Shown: one piece after another, positions 14,119 through 24,503 of the stretch
How positions within the stretch are numbered: position 1 is the stretch's first letter
Layout: every line of letters begins with the position of its first letter
Source: Lautropia sp.
GTDB taxonomy: Bacteria; Pseudomonadota; Gammaproteobacteria; Burkholderiales; Burkholderiaceae_E
Direction of reading: 5' to 3'
Assembly (NCBI GenBank): GCA_030532425.1
Contig: JAUNLD010000012.1
Span: forward strand, 1 to 57,593
DNA: 57,593 bases
Translations under genes and position numbers: made by a program
Notes under the pieces: generated by a model
What the model saw: the letters and a program-made list of their open reading frames with translations, nothing else
What the model was told of the DNA's origin: nothing
The model's database searches: none

Positions 14119-14155
14119 GCCTCATGTTAAAAACGGCGAAGGCTTAACATGAGGC
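14119..14155. repeat. Perfect 12-bp inverted repeat upstream of hsdR
   Basis: GCCTCATGTTAA (14119-14130) and TTAACATGAGGC (14144-14155) are perfect inverted copies separated by 13 bases, in the only sizeable non-coding gap between the accessory genes and hsdR (14073-14215). A further TTGTTAA and a run of eight A follow. It could be an operator for a dimeric repressor acting on hsdR, or a terminator for the upstream genes. The spacer size and the lack of an immediate T-run on + favour an operator or mRNA structure. TTGTTA (14163-14168) and TGACAT (14186-14191) could form a weak promoter just downstream. Confidence 0.6.
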
Positions 14156-14215
14156 AGGGCTATTGTTAAAAAAAACGCCATTTTTGACATACACCCAGCC
14201 CGAAGGAGCAATTCC

Positions 14216-17200
14216 GTGTCCTTCCTGTCTGAGGCCCAGGTAGAAGCGGCCTTGCTGGCCCGGCTTGCGGAGCTGGGCTACACCTGCGTAAGCAACGAGC
14301 TGATTGCACCAGATAACCCGCAGGCCACCCGTAGCAGCCAGGCTGAGGTGGTTCTGTTGTCACGCCTTCAGGCCGCGGTGGCACGGCTCAATCCAGGTCT
14401 GCCCGCCTCCGTCCAGCAGGAAGCCATCCGGCGGGTGGTGGACTCTCCCCTTCCCGACCTGCTGGAAGAAAACCGCCGCGTGCATGCCCTTCTGACGGAT
14501 GGGGTGGATGTGGAGTACCACGCGCCCGATGGCAGCCTGGCCACCGGAACCGTCCGGATGATCGACACGGAAAACCCCGAGAACAACGACTGGCTGGCCA
14601 TCAACCAGTTCGTGGTCACGCGCGGCGCGGTCAACCGTCGTCCCGACGTGGTGCTGTTCGTCAACGGCCTGCCCCTCGTGGTGATCGAGCTGAAGGCGCC
14701 TGCCAGCGTCAGCGCTGATCTGGGCAGTGCCTTCAACCAGCTGCAAACCTACAAGCAGCAGATTCCGGCGCTGTTTGCCACCAATGCGCTGCTGCTGGTT
14801 TCGGATGGCCTGACAGCCCGTGTGGGGTCACTGTCGGCCAACCAGGAGCGCTTCATGCCATGGCGAACCACCGATGGCAAAACGGTGGCCCCCAAAGGAG
14901 CACCGGAGCTGGCCACGCTGGCGGAAGGCGTCCTGCAGCACCGGCGCCTGCTGGATCTGCTGGCCAACTTCACGGTGTTTCGCCAGTCCAGTGCCGGGCT
15001 GGACAAGATCATCGCCGGCTATCACCAATATCATGCGGTGCGCAAGGCGGTGGAACAGACGATACGAGCCATGCCCACCGGCGCGGTCAGCGTACACGAA
15101 GACCCTGCTGTCTACGATCTACCCTCGGCTACGCAACAACCAGCAGGAGACCGCCGCGCCGGCGTGATCTGGCATACCCAGGGGTCGGGCAAAAGCCTTC
15201 TGATGGCGTTTTATGCGGGGCAGCTGGTTCGCCACCCGCAATTGGCCAACCCCACGCTGCTGGTCATTACCGACCGCAATGATCTGGACGACCAGCTGTT
15301 TGCCACCTTCTCGATGTGCCGCGACCTGATCCGGCAGGCACCGGTGCAAGCCCAAAGCCGCGAGCATCTGGTGCAACTGCTCAGCAGGGCCAGTGGTGGG
15401 GTGATCTTTACCACCCTGCAGAAGTTTGGTGACGTGGAGGGCGCACTTACCTTGCGCAGCAACGTGGTGGTGATGGCCGACGAAGCCCATCGTAGCCAGT
15501 ATGGTTTCAAGGCCAGGGTGGACACCCGAACGGGCGAGATGGCCTACGGCTTTGCCAAATACATGCGCGACGCCCTGCCCTATGCCTCGTTCATCGGTTT
15601 TACCGGCACGCCGATCGAGGCGGATGACGTGAATACCCCTGCGGTCTTCGGCAATTACATCGACATATATGACATCAGCCGGGCCGTGGAAGATGGAGCC
15701 ACGGTCCCGATCTATTACGAATCCCGTCTGGCACGCATCGAGCTGGATGAAGCCACCAAGGCCTCCATCGACGCAGAAGTGGACGCCCTGGTAGAAGACG
15801 AGGATATCGGCGAACAGGAACGTTTCAAGCAGAAGTGGAGCACGCTGGAAGCACTGGTGGGCAGCGAGCGGCGGCTGGCGAAGGTAGCTATCGACCTGGT
15901 AACCCATTTCGAGACCCGGGTGGCCGCGCTGGACGGCAAGGCCATGGTAGCGTGTATGAGCCGGCGGATCTGCGTGCGCCTGTACGACGAGATCGTCAGG
16001 TTGCGCCCCGACTGGCACAGCGACAGCGACAGCGAAGGTGCCGTCAAAATCGTGATGACCGGAACCGCCAGCGATCCGCCCGCATGGCAGCAGCACGTGG
16101 GCAACCAGGCCCGACGCGACCTGCTCGCCAGGCGCGCCCGTGATCCCAAAGACCCGCTGAAGATCGTGATCGTGCGTGACATGTGGCTGACAGGTTTTGA
16201 TGCCCCCTGCATGCACACGATGTACGTGGACAAGCCCATGAAGGGGCATGGGCTGATGCAGGCCATTGCCCGGGTCAATCGGGTCTTCCGCGACAAGCCG
16301 GCGGGGTTGGTCGTGGATTACATCGGCATCGCCCAGAACCTCAAGACGGCCCTGCAGCAGTATTCTGCCTCCAGCCGGGAGCAGACCGGCATCGACGAGC
16401 GCGAGGCGGTCGCGGTGATGCTGGAAAAGTACGAGGTAGTGCGTGCCATGTTTCATGGCTTCGACTACACCACGGCCATGACAGGCACGCCAACCGAACG
16501 CCTGACGATGATGGCGGGGGCCGTCGAGTGGATTCTGGCACAGCAGCAGCAGGCCTCAGCCGGGGAAAAGACCGAAGAAGGCAAGCGAAAGACCCACCGC
16601 CGCTATCAGGATGCCGTCCTGGCCCTGTCCACCGCCTATGCCCTGGCAGCCACATCGGACGAAGCGCAGACGATCCGGGATGAGGTGGGCTTCTTTCAGG
16701 CCATCCGCACGGCCCTCATCAAGAGCCGTAGCAGTTCAGGGCTCAGCACCCGGCAACGCGACCTGGCCATCCAGCAGATCGTCAGCCGGGCGGTGGTGTC
16801 CACCGATATCGTCGACATTCTGGGAGCCGCAGGTATCCAGAGCCCGGACATCTCAATTCTGTCAGACGAGTTTCTGGCCGAACTCAAGGACCTGAACGCG
16901 AAGAACCTGGCCCTGGAAGCCCTGCGCAAGCTGCTCAACGACAAGATCCGTTCCCGCAGCCTCTCGCACGTTGTGCAATCACGCGCCTTCTCCGAAAGGC
17001 TGGAAGCATCCATCGCCCGGTACCATGCCAATGCAATCACCACGGCCGAGGTGCTGCAATATCTGATCGACCTGGCCAGGGAGATACGCGATGCACATGC
17101 CCAGGGGGAAGCCTCAGGCCTTTCTCCTGAAGAATTGGCCTTTTACCAGGCGCTGGCCGCAAATGAAAGCGCTGTGCAGGCCATGGGTGATGCCAAGCTT

Positions 17201-17413
17201 CGGCTGATTGCCCACGAACTGCTGACCAGCCTGCGCGACAACGTGACGGTGGACTGGGCACAACGAGCCTCTGCCCAAGCCCGCATTCGCATCCTGGTCA
17301 AGCGCATCCTGCGCAAATACGGCTACCCACCCGATCTGCAGGACAGCGCAGTCCAGACCGTACTGAAACAGGCAGAAGCCCTGTCTACCCTGTGGACACA
17401 GACCGATGCCTGA
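14216..17413 (+). CDS. hsdR: Type I restriction endonuclease subunit HsdR
   Basis: 1065 aa from a GTG at 14216 with AAGGAG 7 bases upstream. HsdR is the translocase/nuclease of the type I complex. The N-terminal PD-(D/E)xK nuclease is seen as D144 with E158 and K160 (VVIELK). The SF2 motor has Walker A GSGKS (323-327), DEAH (422-425), the GFTGTP motif and [20 protein letters not shown] helical C-terminal region would bind the M/S subunits. It is separated from hsdM and hsdS by accessory genes and may have its own promoter. It ends 30 bases before the convergent tatC stop with no evident terminator. Confidence 0.97.
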   Translation: MSFLSEAQVEAALLARLAELGYTCVSNELIAPDNPQATRSSQAEVVLLSRLQAAVARLNPGLPASVQQEAIRRVVDSPLPDLLEENRRVHALLTDGVDVEYHAPDGSLATGTVRMIDTENPENNDWLAINQFVVTRGAVNRRPDVVLFVNGLPLVVIELKAPASVSADLGSAFNQLQTYKQQIPALFATNALLLVSDGLTARVGSLSANQERFMPWRTTDGKTVAPKGAPELATLAEGVLQHRRLLDLLANFTVFRQSSAGLDKIIAGYHQYHAVRKAVEQTIRAMPTGAVSVHEDPAVYDLPSATQQPAGDRRAGVIWHTQGSGKSLLMAFYAGQLVRHPQLANPTLLVITDRNDLDDQLFATFSMCRDLIRQAPVQAQSREHLVQLLSRASGGVIFTTLQKFGDVEGALTLRSNVVVMADEAHRSQYGFKARVDTRTGEMAYGFAKYMRDALPYASFIGFTGTPIEADDVNTPAVFGNYIDIYDISRAVEDGATVPIYYESRLARIELDEATKASIDAEVDALVEDEDIGEQERFKQKWSTLEALVGSERRLAKVAIDLVTHFETRVAALDGKAMVACMSRRICVRLYDEIVRLRPDWHSDSDSEGAVKIVMTGTASDPPAWQQHVGNQARRDLLARRARDPKDPLKIVIVRDMWLTGFDAPCMHTMYVDKPMKGHGLMQAIARVNRVFRDKPAGLVVDYIGIAQNLKTALQQYSASSREQTGIDEREAVAVMLEKYEVVRAMFHGFDYTTAMTGTPTERLTMMAGAVEWILAQQQQASAGEKTEEGKRKTHRRYQDAVLALSTAYALAATSDEAQTIRDEVGFFQAIRTALIKSRSSSGLSTRQRDLAIQQIVSRAVVSTDIVDILGAAGIQSPDISILSDEFLAELKDLNAKNLALEALRKLLNDKIRSRSLSHVVQSRAFSERLEASIARYHANAITTAEVLQYLIDLAREIRDAHAQGEASGLSPEELAFYQALAANESAVQAMGDAKLRLIAHELLTSLRDNVTVDWAQRASAQARIRILVKRILRKYGYPPDLQDSAVQTVLKQAEALSTLWTQTDA

Positions 17414-17443
17414 CACCGACAACGTGCATGCGCAAGCCCCGCC

Positions 17444-18280
17444 TCAGCCCTGCCGGTCGTGTGCCTGCGGTTCGGCCGGCACCACCGCCTGCTCCTCACC
17501 CGGGTCGTCGGGCAGGTCGTCGGGGGCCTGGCTGCGGGCGGTGAGAAAGCCGCCCAGGAAGATGCCCAGCTCGTAGAGCAGCATCAGCGGCACGGCCAGC
17601 ATGAACTGCGAGAGCACGTCGGGCGGGGTCAGCACCGCGGCAATGACAAAGGCGCCGACGATGACGTAGCGGCGTGCCTGGCGCAGGTCGGCAACAGAAA
17701 CGATGCCGAGCTTGACCAGCAGCATCTCGACCACCGGCACCTCGAAGGCCAGCCCGAAGCCGAAGAAGATCGACAGCGTGAAATCCCAGTAGCGCTGAAG
17801 ATCCTGCATGACGTTGGCACCCGTCTTCTCGGCAAAGGAGAAGAAGAACTTGTAGGCCACCGGCAGCACGAACAGGTAGGCAAAGGCGATGCCCAGCACC
17901 AGAAAGATCACCGAGAAGACGATCAGCGGGCCGGCAAAGCGGCGCTCGTGGGCATACAGCCCGGGCGACACGAAGGCCCAGGCCTGGTACAGCACCCAGG
18001 GCAGTGACAGCAGCACGGCGGTGAGCAGCGCGATCTTGGTGAGGGTGAAGAACGCCCCTTCACCGGCGATGAAGACCGCATGCGAGCCCGCCGGCAAGGC
18101 CTCCTGCAGGGGGCGGGCCAGAAACTTCATCAGCTCGGGCGCCACGTAGAAGCAGCCCAGGAACAGCAGCAGGATCACCACCAGCGAGCGGATGACGCGA
18201 TCACGCAGCTCGACCAGGTGGGAGATGAAGGTTTCGTCTTCGGCGGGCTGCGCCACCTTTTTCTTGGCAAACAGGGCCAT
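17444..18280 (-). CDS. tatC: Sec-independent protein translocase TatC
   Basis: 278 aa. TatC is the multi-spanning receptor that, with TatB, recognises twin-arginine signal peptides of folded proteins. The N-terminal FISHLVELRDRVIRS and SPGLYAHERR loop are family signatures, and six hydrophobic helices are visible. The C-terminal tail (about 250-278) is acidic and proline-rich, longer than in E. coli. Start and tatB stop overlap in TGATG. Substrates encoded nearby include the Rieske protein PetA. Confidence 0.97.
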   Translation of the reverse strand: MALFAKKKVAQPAEDETFISHLVELRDRVIRSLVVILLLFLGCFYVAPELMKFLARPLQEALPAGSHAVFIAGEGAFFTLTKIALLTAVLLSLPWVLYQAWAFVSPGLYAHERRFAGPLIVFSVIFLVLGIAFAYLFVLPVAYKFFFSFAEKTGANVMQDLQRYWDFTLSIFFGFGLAFEVPVVEMLLVKLGIVSVADLRQARRYVIVGAFVIAAVLTPPDVLSQFMLAVPLMLLYELGIFLGGFLTARSQAPDDLPDDPGEEQAVVPAEPQAHDRQG

Positions 18281-18792
18281 CAGCGTTCCACCCGGAAGCG
18301 GGGTCGTTTGAAGCCGCGCTCGCGTTCGCGCTCGATGCGGCGATCCTTGAGCCGCTGGCGCAGGCGGCGGTCTTCGTAGACCTTGTCCCAGTCGGTGGGC
18401 GCAGGCAGGGCCTCGGGGCCCTCGGCCTCGGCCGCGTGGGCGCGCCCTGCCGGGGCGCTGCCATCGGCCAGCGCGATGCCGGCCACATCGTCGGCCGGGT
18501 CATCATCCACCGTGCTGGCCAGGGTGTCGAAGGAAGAGCGGGTCGACTGGAGGGTGTCCTGCACGCCACGCTCGAAGCTGCGGGCCGTGTCCTCGACCTC
18601 GGTCTTGAGGCTCTGCAACTCGGCCAGCTCGATCTGACGGCTGAAATCGGACTTGACGTCCTCGACGTAGCGCCGCAGTCGCGTCACCCACTGGCCGGCC
18701 TGACGGGCCACCCTGGGCAGGCGCTCGGGACCGATGACCACCAGCGAAGCCAGCGCCACGATCAGCATTTCCATGAAGCTGATATCAAACAT
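18280..18792 (-). CDS. tatB: Sec-independent protein translocase TatB
   Basis: 170 aa. One N-terminal helix (MFDISFMEMLIVALASLVVIGPERLP) with the conserved Glu and GPERLP hinge, an amphipathic helix (about 25-75), then an Ala/Asp/Pro-rich tail. Works with TatC in signal-peptide recognition. Overlaps tatC by one base (TGATG) and lies 222 bases after tatA, a wider gap than usual for tatA-tatB. Confidence 0.93.
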   Translation of the reverse strand: MFDISFMEMLIVALASLVVIGPERLPRVARQAGQWVTRLRRYVEDVKSDFSRQIELAELQSLKTEVEDTARSFERGVQDTLQSTRSSFDTLASTVDDDPADDVAGIALADGSAPAGRAHAAEAEGPEALPAPTDWDKVYEDRRLRQRLKDRRIERERERGFKRPRFRVER

Positions 18793-18942
18793 CGTTCAGC
18801 GACTCGAATCCTGGGAGAGAGGCGATGCCGGCACTGCCCGTCACAGCCACGGGCGTGCGCCGGTGCGGCCGGCGCGGGCGCGCACTCGCACTGGATGAGG
18901 GCATCCCGGATACGTGCACGTAGCCCCCATCAAACGACACAA

Positions 18943-18966
18943 GCCGGCCGACAGGGATCGGCCGGC
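18943..18966 (-). terminator. Hairpin between tatA and tatB
   Basis: Perfect 9-bp stem GCCGGCCGA / TCGGCCGGC with a 6-base loop, 48 bases after the tatA stop on the - strand. It is followed by TTGTGTCGTTT, a weak T-run. It may partly terminate or stabilise the message, giving more tatA than tatBC, which would fit the excess of TatA needed by the translocase (inference). Confidence 0.45.
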
Positions 18967-19014
18967 CTGCACACCGACGGGCACGCCAGGGCGGGCGCCC
19001 TGCGCACGACATCA

Positions 19015-19251
19015 TCAAACCTTGGTCTTGGCGTCAACGTCGATCGTGTTGGGATCGGACGAGGTGGACTGGGTGACGCCCGGGGCCGGCGGCGGGGCAG
19101 GCGCATCGGACACGCCATCCTTGACACCTTCCTTGAAGCCCTTGATGGCAGCCCCCAGGTCGGTGCCGATATTCTTGATGCGCTTGGTACCAAAGACCAG
19201 CATCACGACCACCAGCACGATCAACCAATGCCAGATGCTCATGGAACCCAT
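19015..19251 (-). CDS. tatA: Sec-independent protein translocase TatA
   Basis: 78 aa from the ATG at 19251 ([13 protein letters not shown]), which aligns with TatA of related bacteria; a GTG two codons upstream (19257) is also possible and lies closer to an AGGAG. One membrane helix, the [14 protein letters not shown] hinge and amphipathic helix, then a short Pro/Ser-rich tail. TatA oligomers form the export pore or weaken the membrane locally for folded cargo. Confidence 0.94.
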   Translation of the reverse strand: MGSMSIWHWLIVLVVVMLVFGTKRIKNIGTDLGAAIKGFKEGVKDGVSDAPAPPPAPGVTQSTSSDPNTIDVDAKTKV

Positions 19252-19363
19252 AATCACAGTACTCCTGGATGTCGGGATGAGGCTGCCGCCACGCGACCGG
19301 CGCCCGAAAGCGCAGGGCCACGCGCACGCAGCAGCCTGCAGGTAAAAACAAGCCGGCGGAGGA

Positions 19364-19768
19364 TCAACCGGCGCGTGCGGGCGCCGGACCGCCGCCCATC
19401 ACATGAATATGGAGATGATACACCTCCTGCCCCCCCCCTGGTCCGCTGTTGACGACCGTGCGGAAGCCGTTGTCCAGCCCCTGCTCGCGCGCCAGCCGGC
19501 CACACAGCGAGAACAGGTGCCCCAACAGCGGCTCTTCACCGGTGCTGGCATCCATCAGGTTGACCAGATGGCGCTTGGGCACGATCAGGAAGTGCACCCG
19601 TGCACTGGGGTTGATGTCATGAAAGGCCAGCGCGTGATCGTCCTCGTGCACCTTGCGTGACGGGATCTCGCCGCGCACGATCTTGCAGAACAGGCAATCC
19701 TGATGATCTGCCTGCGGTTTGCCCGCCTCGGCAGTGGCCAGCGCGGCGCCATGCGCATGTTCAGCCAT
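19364..19768 (-). CDS. HIT-family nucleotide hydrolase (HinT-like)
   Basis: 134 aa from the second of two tandem ATGs, which has GGAGG 6 bases upstream. [13 protein letters not shown], the [10 protein letters not shown] segment and the catalytic histidine triad (HLHIHV) mark the HinT branch of purine nucleoside phosphoramidases, cytoplasmic dimers. The N-terminal 20 residues are an Ala/His-rich extension. Placement between hisE and tatA is the usual betaproteobacterial order. Confidence 0.93.
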   Translation of the reverse strand: MAEHAHGAALATAEAGKPQADHQDCLFCKIVRGEIPSRKVHEDDHALAFHDINPSARVHFLIVPKRHLVNLMDASTGEEPLLGHLFSLCGRLAREQGLDNGFRTVVNSGPGGGQEVYHLHIHVMGGGPAPARAG

Positions 19769-19946
19769 CATAAACCTCCGTCATTCATGATTAAGAATCA
19801 CCCTCTGGTCTCGCGGCTCCTCTGGCTCCTCTCCACCTGAGGATGTCTCGCCCCGGCCATGCGGTCCGGCATCCGCCCCGCAACATGGTGCAGGACCGAT
19901 GGACGATGTCCAGCATCTTCACGGCCATCCAATCGTGCCCGGACAC

Positions 19947-20375
19947 TCAGGCAGCAGGTATCGTCGCAGACCGTGCCGCCTTTTCGTCGATGCCCGACAC
20001 GCCCTCACGGCGCATCAGCTCGGCAACGACATCTTCCGGGCGCAGCCCGTAATGTGCCAGGGCCACCAGACTATGAAACCACAGGTCGGCCGCTTCGGCC
20101 ACCAGGCGGTCACGATCGCCATCCTTGGCGGCCATCACCAGCTCGGTGGCCTCTTCACCCACCTTCTTGAGAATCTGGTTGTCACCCGCTGCCAGCAACC
20201 TGGCCACATAGCTGCGCGATGGATCGGCCCCCTGACGGGATTCGATCACGTTGGCCAGTGTGGCCAGCCAGCCAGCGGGTGATCCGGGCTCGGCCTGTTC
20301 CAGCCCCCCCGCCTGCAGGGATTCATCGGCGGCCAGAATCCAGGCACTGGCCCCATCCATGTCATGATTACGCAT
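19947..20375 (-). CDS. hisE: Phosphoribosyl-ATP pyrophosphatase
   Basis: 142 aa from the first ATG; a second in-frame ATG at 20360 would give 137 aa and neither has a clear ribosome-binding site. HisE hydrolyses phosphoribosyl-ATP to phosphoribosyl-AMP (step 2 of histidine synthesis). The helical MazG-like signature is [33 protein letters not shown], split here as [10 protein letters not shown] followed by the AADL segment; the E/D residues bind magnesium. It is separate from hisI, as usual in betaproteobacteria. The 174-base gap to the HIT gene holds nothing I recognise. Confidence 0.94.
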   Translation of the reverse strand: MRNHDMDGASAWILAADESLQAGGLEQAEPGSPAGWLATLANVIESRQGADPSRSYVARLLAAGDNQILKKVGEEATELVMAAKDGDRDRLVAEAADLWFHSLVALAHYGLRPEDVVAELMRREGVSGIDEKAARSATIPAA

Positions 20376-20590
20376 TCTGCATTCTTGATGAAGAAAAGCG
20401 GCGCGTCTCAGGCTGCCCCGGCCACCCGGCCAGGCGCGCGCTGCCCGACCGCGTCATTGTATCGACGTGTACGGGCCGGCGCCTGGCCGCCACCGCGGTT
20501 GTTGTGCCAACCCCAAGCAAGGGCGCGGCCCGCCATCGTGACAGGCCATCCACGCCCACACCACAGCACGGGCGGCCTGGCACCACCATA

Positions 20591-21064
20591 TCAGGACGCG
20601 TGCCCGCCCCCCTCATTGCCATAGAGCTGCGCCGGATCCACCTTCACCGGATCCGTCACCTGCCACTGGCCATTGGCATCCAGCCGCCGGAAAAAACAGG
20701 ACTCACGTCCGGTATGGCAGGCCGCCCCGCCCCGCTGGTGGATGCTCAGCAGGATCACATCGGCATCGCAATCGGTACGCACCTCGTGCACCTGCTGCCA
20801 GTTGCCCGATTCCTCACCCTTGCGCCACAGCCGGTTGCGCGAGCGCGACCAGTACACGCCACGCCCGGTACGCACCGTCTCCTGCAGGGCCTCACGGTTC
20901 ATCCAGGCCACCATCAGCACCCGACCCGTCCCGGCATCCTGGGCAATGGCCGGGATCAGGCCACGCTCATCCCAGCGCAGCGCATCCAGCCAGGCCTCGC
21001 CGCCGGTCGCCAGGGGCTGGCAGCCCTCCCCGGCAGGCGCTCCCATCGGATCTTCGTGGCTCAC
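20591..21064 (-). CDS. hisI: Phosphoribosyl-AMP cyclohydrolase
   Basis: 157 aa from a GTG at 21064 with GAGGA 6 bases upstream; the GTG overlaps the stop of the preceding gene as GTGA. HisI opens the adenine ring of phosphoribosyl-AMP (step 3). The metal-binding signature [15 protein letters not shown] and [13 protein letters not shown] with three conserved cysteines is complete. An ATG at 21046 is an alternative start. The 215-base gap to hisE holds no visible gene. Confidence 0.95.
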   Translation of the reverse strand: MSHEDPMGAPAGEGCQPLATGGEAWLDALRWDERGLIPAIAQDAGTGRVLMVAWMNREALQETVRTGRGVYWSRSRNRLWRKGEESGNWQQVHEVRTDCDADVILLSIHQRGGAACHTGRESCFFRRLDANGQWQVTDPVKVDPAQLYGNEGGGHAS

Positions 21065-22659
21065 CGCGTTTCCTCCTCGGGGGTGAAGGGATAACGACCG
21101 CCGCTCAGCGCTTCCAGGAAATGCAGGAAATCCTGCTCCACCACGTCGGCATAGGCCAGCGACCACGTGGCCACCGCCTCGGCAAAACGGCTGCTGCGCC
21201 CCAGATAGCCGGCCACGGCCGTCGCCGTGGGGCTTTGAGCATGGGCACGGGCCAGCAAGCGGGCGCACAGGCTGCCATATTGCTCCACCTGCCCCGGAGA
21301 GAGAAAAGGCAGGTCGATGCTGCCCTTCATGTCGCGGAACTGGCGCCAGTAATAATCGTGGCCATCATCGGCACCGGTATTCCAGCCCAGCAACGGATCG
21401 GACACGGCCTGCAGCACCTGCTGGCGTGCCACCACGCGTCGGCCATTGTGGCCGTCATGCCGGAGCGCCTCCGGTGCGGCCCGCTGCCCCCGCCGCGACC
21501 GGGCCCCCGCCCGGGCCGTCGTGCCCGTACTGGCCGCCATCGACGGGCTCCGCGGTTGCCGTGTCCGGCCCCGTGACGCCTGGCCTCCCGTTGCCGAGGC
21601 AGATGCCACGGCGCCGGGCGCCGCATCCGCAGCAGCGGCGGGCACATCACACAACGGCCCGCTGTCACCCATGCCGATCGCCCCCGGGGTGTCGCCCAGC
21701 CCACCCCAGCGCACGATCACCGAAGAGTTGGCCTGCTTGTACTGCATGAACAAGGCGTGTCCCCCCGGATCCTGCAGCAGCGCAATACCACAGCGCGTCC
21801 CCACCGACCCCACCCCCACCACACGGCGGGCAATGTCCAGCACCCGGTATTGCGACATCAGCAGCGCCCGGTCGGCCGCCAGCGTGGCCAGATAGTGATC
21901 GAACATCTGCACCAGCTCGTCGGGCTGCAACGAGCGGTCGTGCATCAGCAGCGGCGGGTTGTCGGCGATGGCAAGCCCCTGCCCATCGCGGCAGGTGGTG
22001 ATCTTTTCCAGCACCCGTTGCGAGGTGTTGCGCCGGGCCTTCTTCATCGAACGCGCCAGGTGGGCATCCTGCGTCGCCTTCAGCAGCCACGCGGCATCCA
22101 CCGACGCATAGTAGCGGGCCAGCACGCTCTGCTCCACCAGCTCGGCCAGCGCCTTCTGGTACGACAGGACCGCATGGCGCACCGCCCGCGCCTGAACGCG
22201 CTCACTGCACCCCTTCTCGCGCAGCACCAGCACGATGCTGACGCACATCCGCTTGATGTCCCACTCCCAGGGGCCTTCGGCCGCCTCATCGAAATCGTTC
22301 AGGTCGAACAGCAGCCGCCGCTCGGGCGAGGCATAGAGGCCGAAGTTGGAAATGTGGGCGTCGCCACAGACCACCAGACGGATGTCGGTGCGCGGTCCTG
22401 CGGCCAGATCGGCCGTCATCACATCGGCAGTGGCCCGGTAATAGGCAAAGGCTGACTGCGACATGCGGTAGGTACGCGTGCCGATCAGCTCGGGCACACG
22501 CCCCACGTGGGTGGCATCGATGATGCCCAGCGCATCGCGCCCAAGGGGCAGATTCAGTTCGGCATGGCTGCTGCGCGAACACGCCGTGCGCAACTGCTTG
22601 CCGCGCACGCGCAGCGCGGCCGCATCGGTGGCGGCAGGAAGGTTCTGATGGGGCAACAT
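21061..22659 (-). CDS. DUF2252-family protein inside the histidine cluster
   Basis: 532 aa from the ATG at 22659; the frame is open further upstream without a better start and no clear Shine-Dalgarno is seen, so the start is uncertain. DUF2252 proteins have a kinase-like fold and unknown function. Motifs are GDAHISNFG (99-107) and FDLNDFDE (118-125), with VASGSVGTR-like GVGSVGTRC later and SDPLLGW near the end. Residues about 318-406 are an Ala/Arg/Gly/Ser-rich insertion interrupting the conserved region. It sits between hisF and hisI, normally adjacent genes, and its stop overlaps the hisI start. Confidence 0.85.
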   Translation of the reverse strand: MLPHQNLPAATDAAALRVRGKQLRTACSRSSHAELNLPLGRDALGIIDATHVGRVPELIGTRTYRMSQSAFAYYRATADVMTADLAAGPRTDIRLVVCGDAHISNFGLYASPERRLLFDLNDFDEAAEGPWEWDIKRMCVSIVLVLREKGCSERVQARAVRHAVLSYQKALAELVEQSVLARYYASVDAAWLLKATQDAHLARSMKKARRNTSQRVLEKITTCRDGQGLAIADNPPLLMHDRSLQPDELVQMFDHYLATLAADRALLMSQYRVLDIARRVVGVGSVGTRCGIALLQDPGGHALFMQYKQANSSVIVRWGGLGDTPGAIGMGDSGPLCDVPAAAADAAPGAVASASATGGQASRGRTRQPRSPSMAASTGTTARAGARSRRGQRAAPEALRHDGHNGRRVVARQQVLQAVSDPLLGWNTGADDGHDYYWRQFRDMKGSIDLPFLSPGQVEQYGSLCARLLARAHAQSPTATAVAGYLGRSSRFAEAVATWSLAYADVVEQDFLHFLEALSGGRYPFTPEEETR

Positions 22660-22885
22660 GGCAATGAAAACCGTGGATGAGCAGGCTTCCAGTCTAAACC
22701 GGGACGTCCATTCCCCGGAAACAAAGGCCCTGGGCCCCGGGGCCCCCGCAGCCAGCAATGCCGGGTGAAGGAGCGGCCCTGTTGTCCATGGCCCGCCCGG
22801 TATCTGCCCAGGACCGCCGGGATCCGCCCGGGCCTGCATTCCTGGCATTCCTGCTTTCCTGGCTTTCCAGCCCTTCCTGCCCCCT

Positions 22886-23674
22886 TCAGGCCTCCAGGCG
22901 CACCGGCACACCCTGGGCCGCCATCAGCCCCTTGGCCTCGGCAATGGTGTGCTCGCCAAAGTGAAAGATGCTGGCCGCCAGCACGGCATCGGCCCCGCCC
23001 TCGGTCACGCCTTCCACCAGATGCTGCAGGTTGCCCACCCCACCCGAGGCAATCACCGGAATCGACACCGCATCCGACACCGCACGCGTCAGTTCCAGAT
23101 CGAAGCCGATACGGGTACCGTCGCGGTCCATGCTGGTCAGCAGGATCTCACCCGCCCCCAGCGCCGTCACCTGGCGTGCCCATGCGATGGCATCCAGCCC
23201 GGTATCGTTGCGACCGCCGTGGGTGTACACGTGCCAGCCCCCTTCGGGCTGACGCTTGGCGTCGATGGCCACCACCAGACACTGCGATCCGTAGTAGCCG
23301 GCCGCATCGGCAATCAGTTGCGGGTTGTGGATGGCCGCGGTATTCACCGACACCTTGTCGGCCCCCACGTTCAGCAGCCGGCGGATGTCCTCGACCGTGC
23401 GGATGCCCCCCCCCACCGTCAGCGGGATGAACACCTGCTCGGCCACCGCTTCGATCACATGCAGGATCGTGTCACGCTGATCGGATGAGGCGGTGATGTC
23501 GAGGAAGGTGAGCTCATCAGCCCCCTCACCATCGTAGCGACGGGCAATCTCGACCGGATCGCCGGCATCGCGCAGGCCGACGAAATTGACGCCCTTCACC
23601 ACCCGCCCCCCCGTCACGTCCAGACAGGGGATCACCCGCCGCGTCAGCCCGTTGGGAAAGGTGGACTCAGCCAT
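22886..23674 (-). CDS. hisF: Imidazole glycerol phosphate synthase cyclase subunit
   Basis: 262 aa from the ATG at 23674, which overlaps the end of hisA by 8 bases. HisF is a TIM barrel that uses ammonia from HisH to make imidazole glycerol phosphate and AICAR. The two catalytic aspartates are D19 ([13 protein letters not shown]) and D138 (VVAIDAKR), and the phosphate-binding glycines (TVGGGIR, IASGGVG) are present. The 226-base gap to the DUF2252 gene is non-coding. Confidence 0.97.
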   Translation of the reverse strand: MAESTFPNGLTRRVIPCLDVTGGRVVKGVNFVGLRDAGDPVEIARRYDGEGADELTFLDITASSDQRDTILHVIEAVAEQVFIPLTVGGGIRTVEDIRRLLNVGADKVSVNTAAIHNPQLIADAAGYYGSQCLVVAIDAKRQPEGGWHVYTHGGRNDTGLDAIAWARQVTALGAGEILLTSMDRDGTRIGFDLELTRAVSDAVSIPVIASGGVGNLQHLVEGVTEGGADAVLAASIFHFGEHTIAEAKGLMAAQGVPVRLEA

Positions 23675-24398
23675 TGGCCCGCTCAAGCGCAGCGGCAAAA
23701 TCCAGCGTGCCTTCGTAAATTGAACGCCCGAGGATCACCCCGGCCACGCCCTCATCCTCGATCTCCAGCAGCTTGTCGATGTCGGAAAGGTCGGTGACGC
23801 CACCCGAGGCATAGACAGGCACGTCCACCGCCTCGGCCAGCCGGCGGGTGGCCTCGATGTTCACGCCACTCAGCATGCCGTCACGGCCGATGTCGGTATA
23901 GATGATGCCCTCGACGCCATAGCCGATGAACTTGCGGGCCAGGTCGATGACATCGTGCCGGGTCAGCTTGCTCCAGCCATCGGTGGCCACCTTGCCATCG
24001 CGTGCATCCAGCCCCACCAGGATCTGCCCCGGGAAGGCAGTACAGGCATCGTGCAGGAAGCCGGGGTTCTTGACGGCCGCGGTCCCGACGATCACATAGC
24101 TGATGCCGTTGTCCAGATAGCGCTCGATGGTGTCGAGCGAGCGGATGCCGCCGCCCAGCTGCACCGGCACCTCGGCCCCGACGGCATCGACGATCTCGCG
24201 GATGACAGCGCCATTCTGTGGCTTGCCTGATACGGCCCCATTCAGGTCGACCAGATGGATGCGCTCGGCGCCCAGATCGAGCCAGCGGCGGGCCACCTCG
24301 GCAGGTGAATCGGAAAAGACCGTCTCGTCATCGAGATTGCCTTGCTTGAGGCGCACGCAGCGCCCGTCTTTCAGGTCGATGGCAGGAATCAGCAGCAT
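23667..24398 (-). CDS. hisA: ProFAR isomerase
   Basis: 243 aa from the ATG at 24398, chosen because [20 protein letters not shown] is the universal HisA start; no strong ribosome-binding site is seen. HisA is a TIM barrel that opens the ribose ring of ProFAR (Amadori rearrangement). Catalytic D8 (AIDLKDG) and the second aspartate in VGLDARDG are present, as are QLGGGIR and YASGGV phosphate loops. Lies 105 bases after hisH. Confidence 0.97.
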   Translation of the reverse strand: MLLIPAIDLKDGRCVRLKQGNLDDETVFSDSPAEVARRWLDLGAERIHLVDLNGAVSGKPQNGAVIREIVDAVGAEVPVQLGGGIRSLDTIERYLDNGISYVIVGTAAVKNPGFLHDACTAFPGQILVGLDARDGKVATDGWSKLTRHDVIDLARKFIGYGVEGIIYTDIGRDGMLSGVNIEATRRLAEAVDVPVYASGGVTDLSDIDKLLEIEDEGVAGVILGRSIYEGTLDFAAALERANG

Positions 24399-24503
24399 GA
24401 CAGATACAACCGTGACAGCGCTGGCTTCTGCGCCCCCCGGCATGGCCCGTGCACCGGCGGACTCCGCAGTGCCCGCATGCACGACGACCACGGCCGGGAT
24501 GGC

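Noticed and set aside
14119-14155. Inverted repeat considered as a recombination att site or insertion-sequence end
   Set aside because: No transposase, integrase or matching copy at the other end of the cluster; regulatory hairpin or operator is simpler.
14073-14215. Non-coding gap considered as a structured RNA such as a retron or toxin-antitoxin RNA
   Set aside because: Only one inverted repeat is present and there is no reverse transcriptase or tandem RNA repeat nearby.
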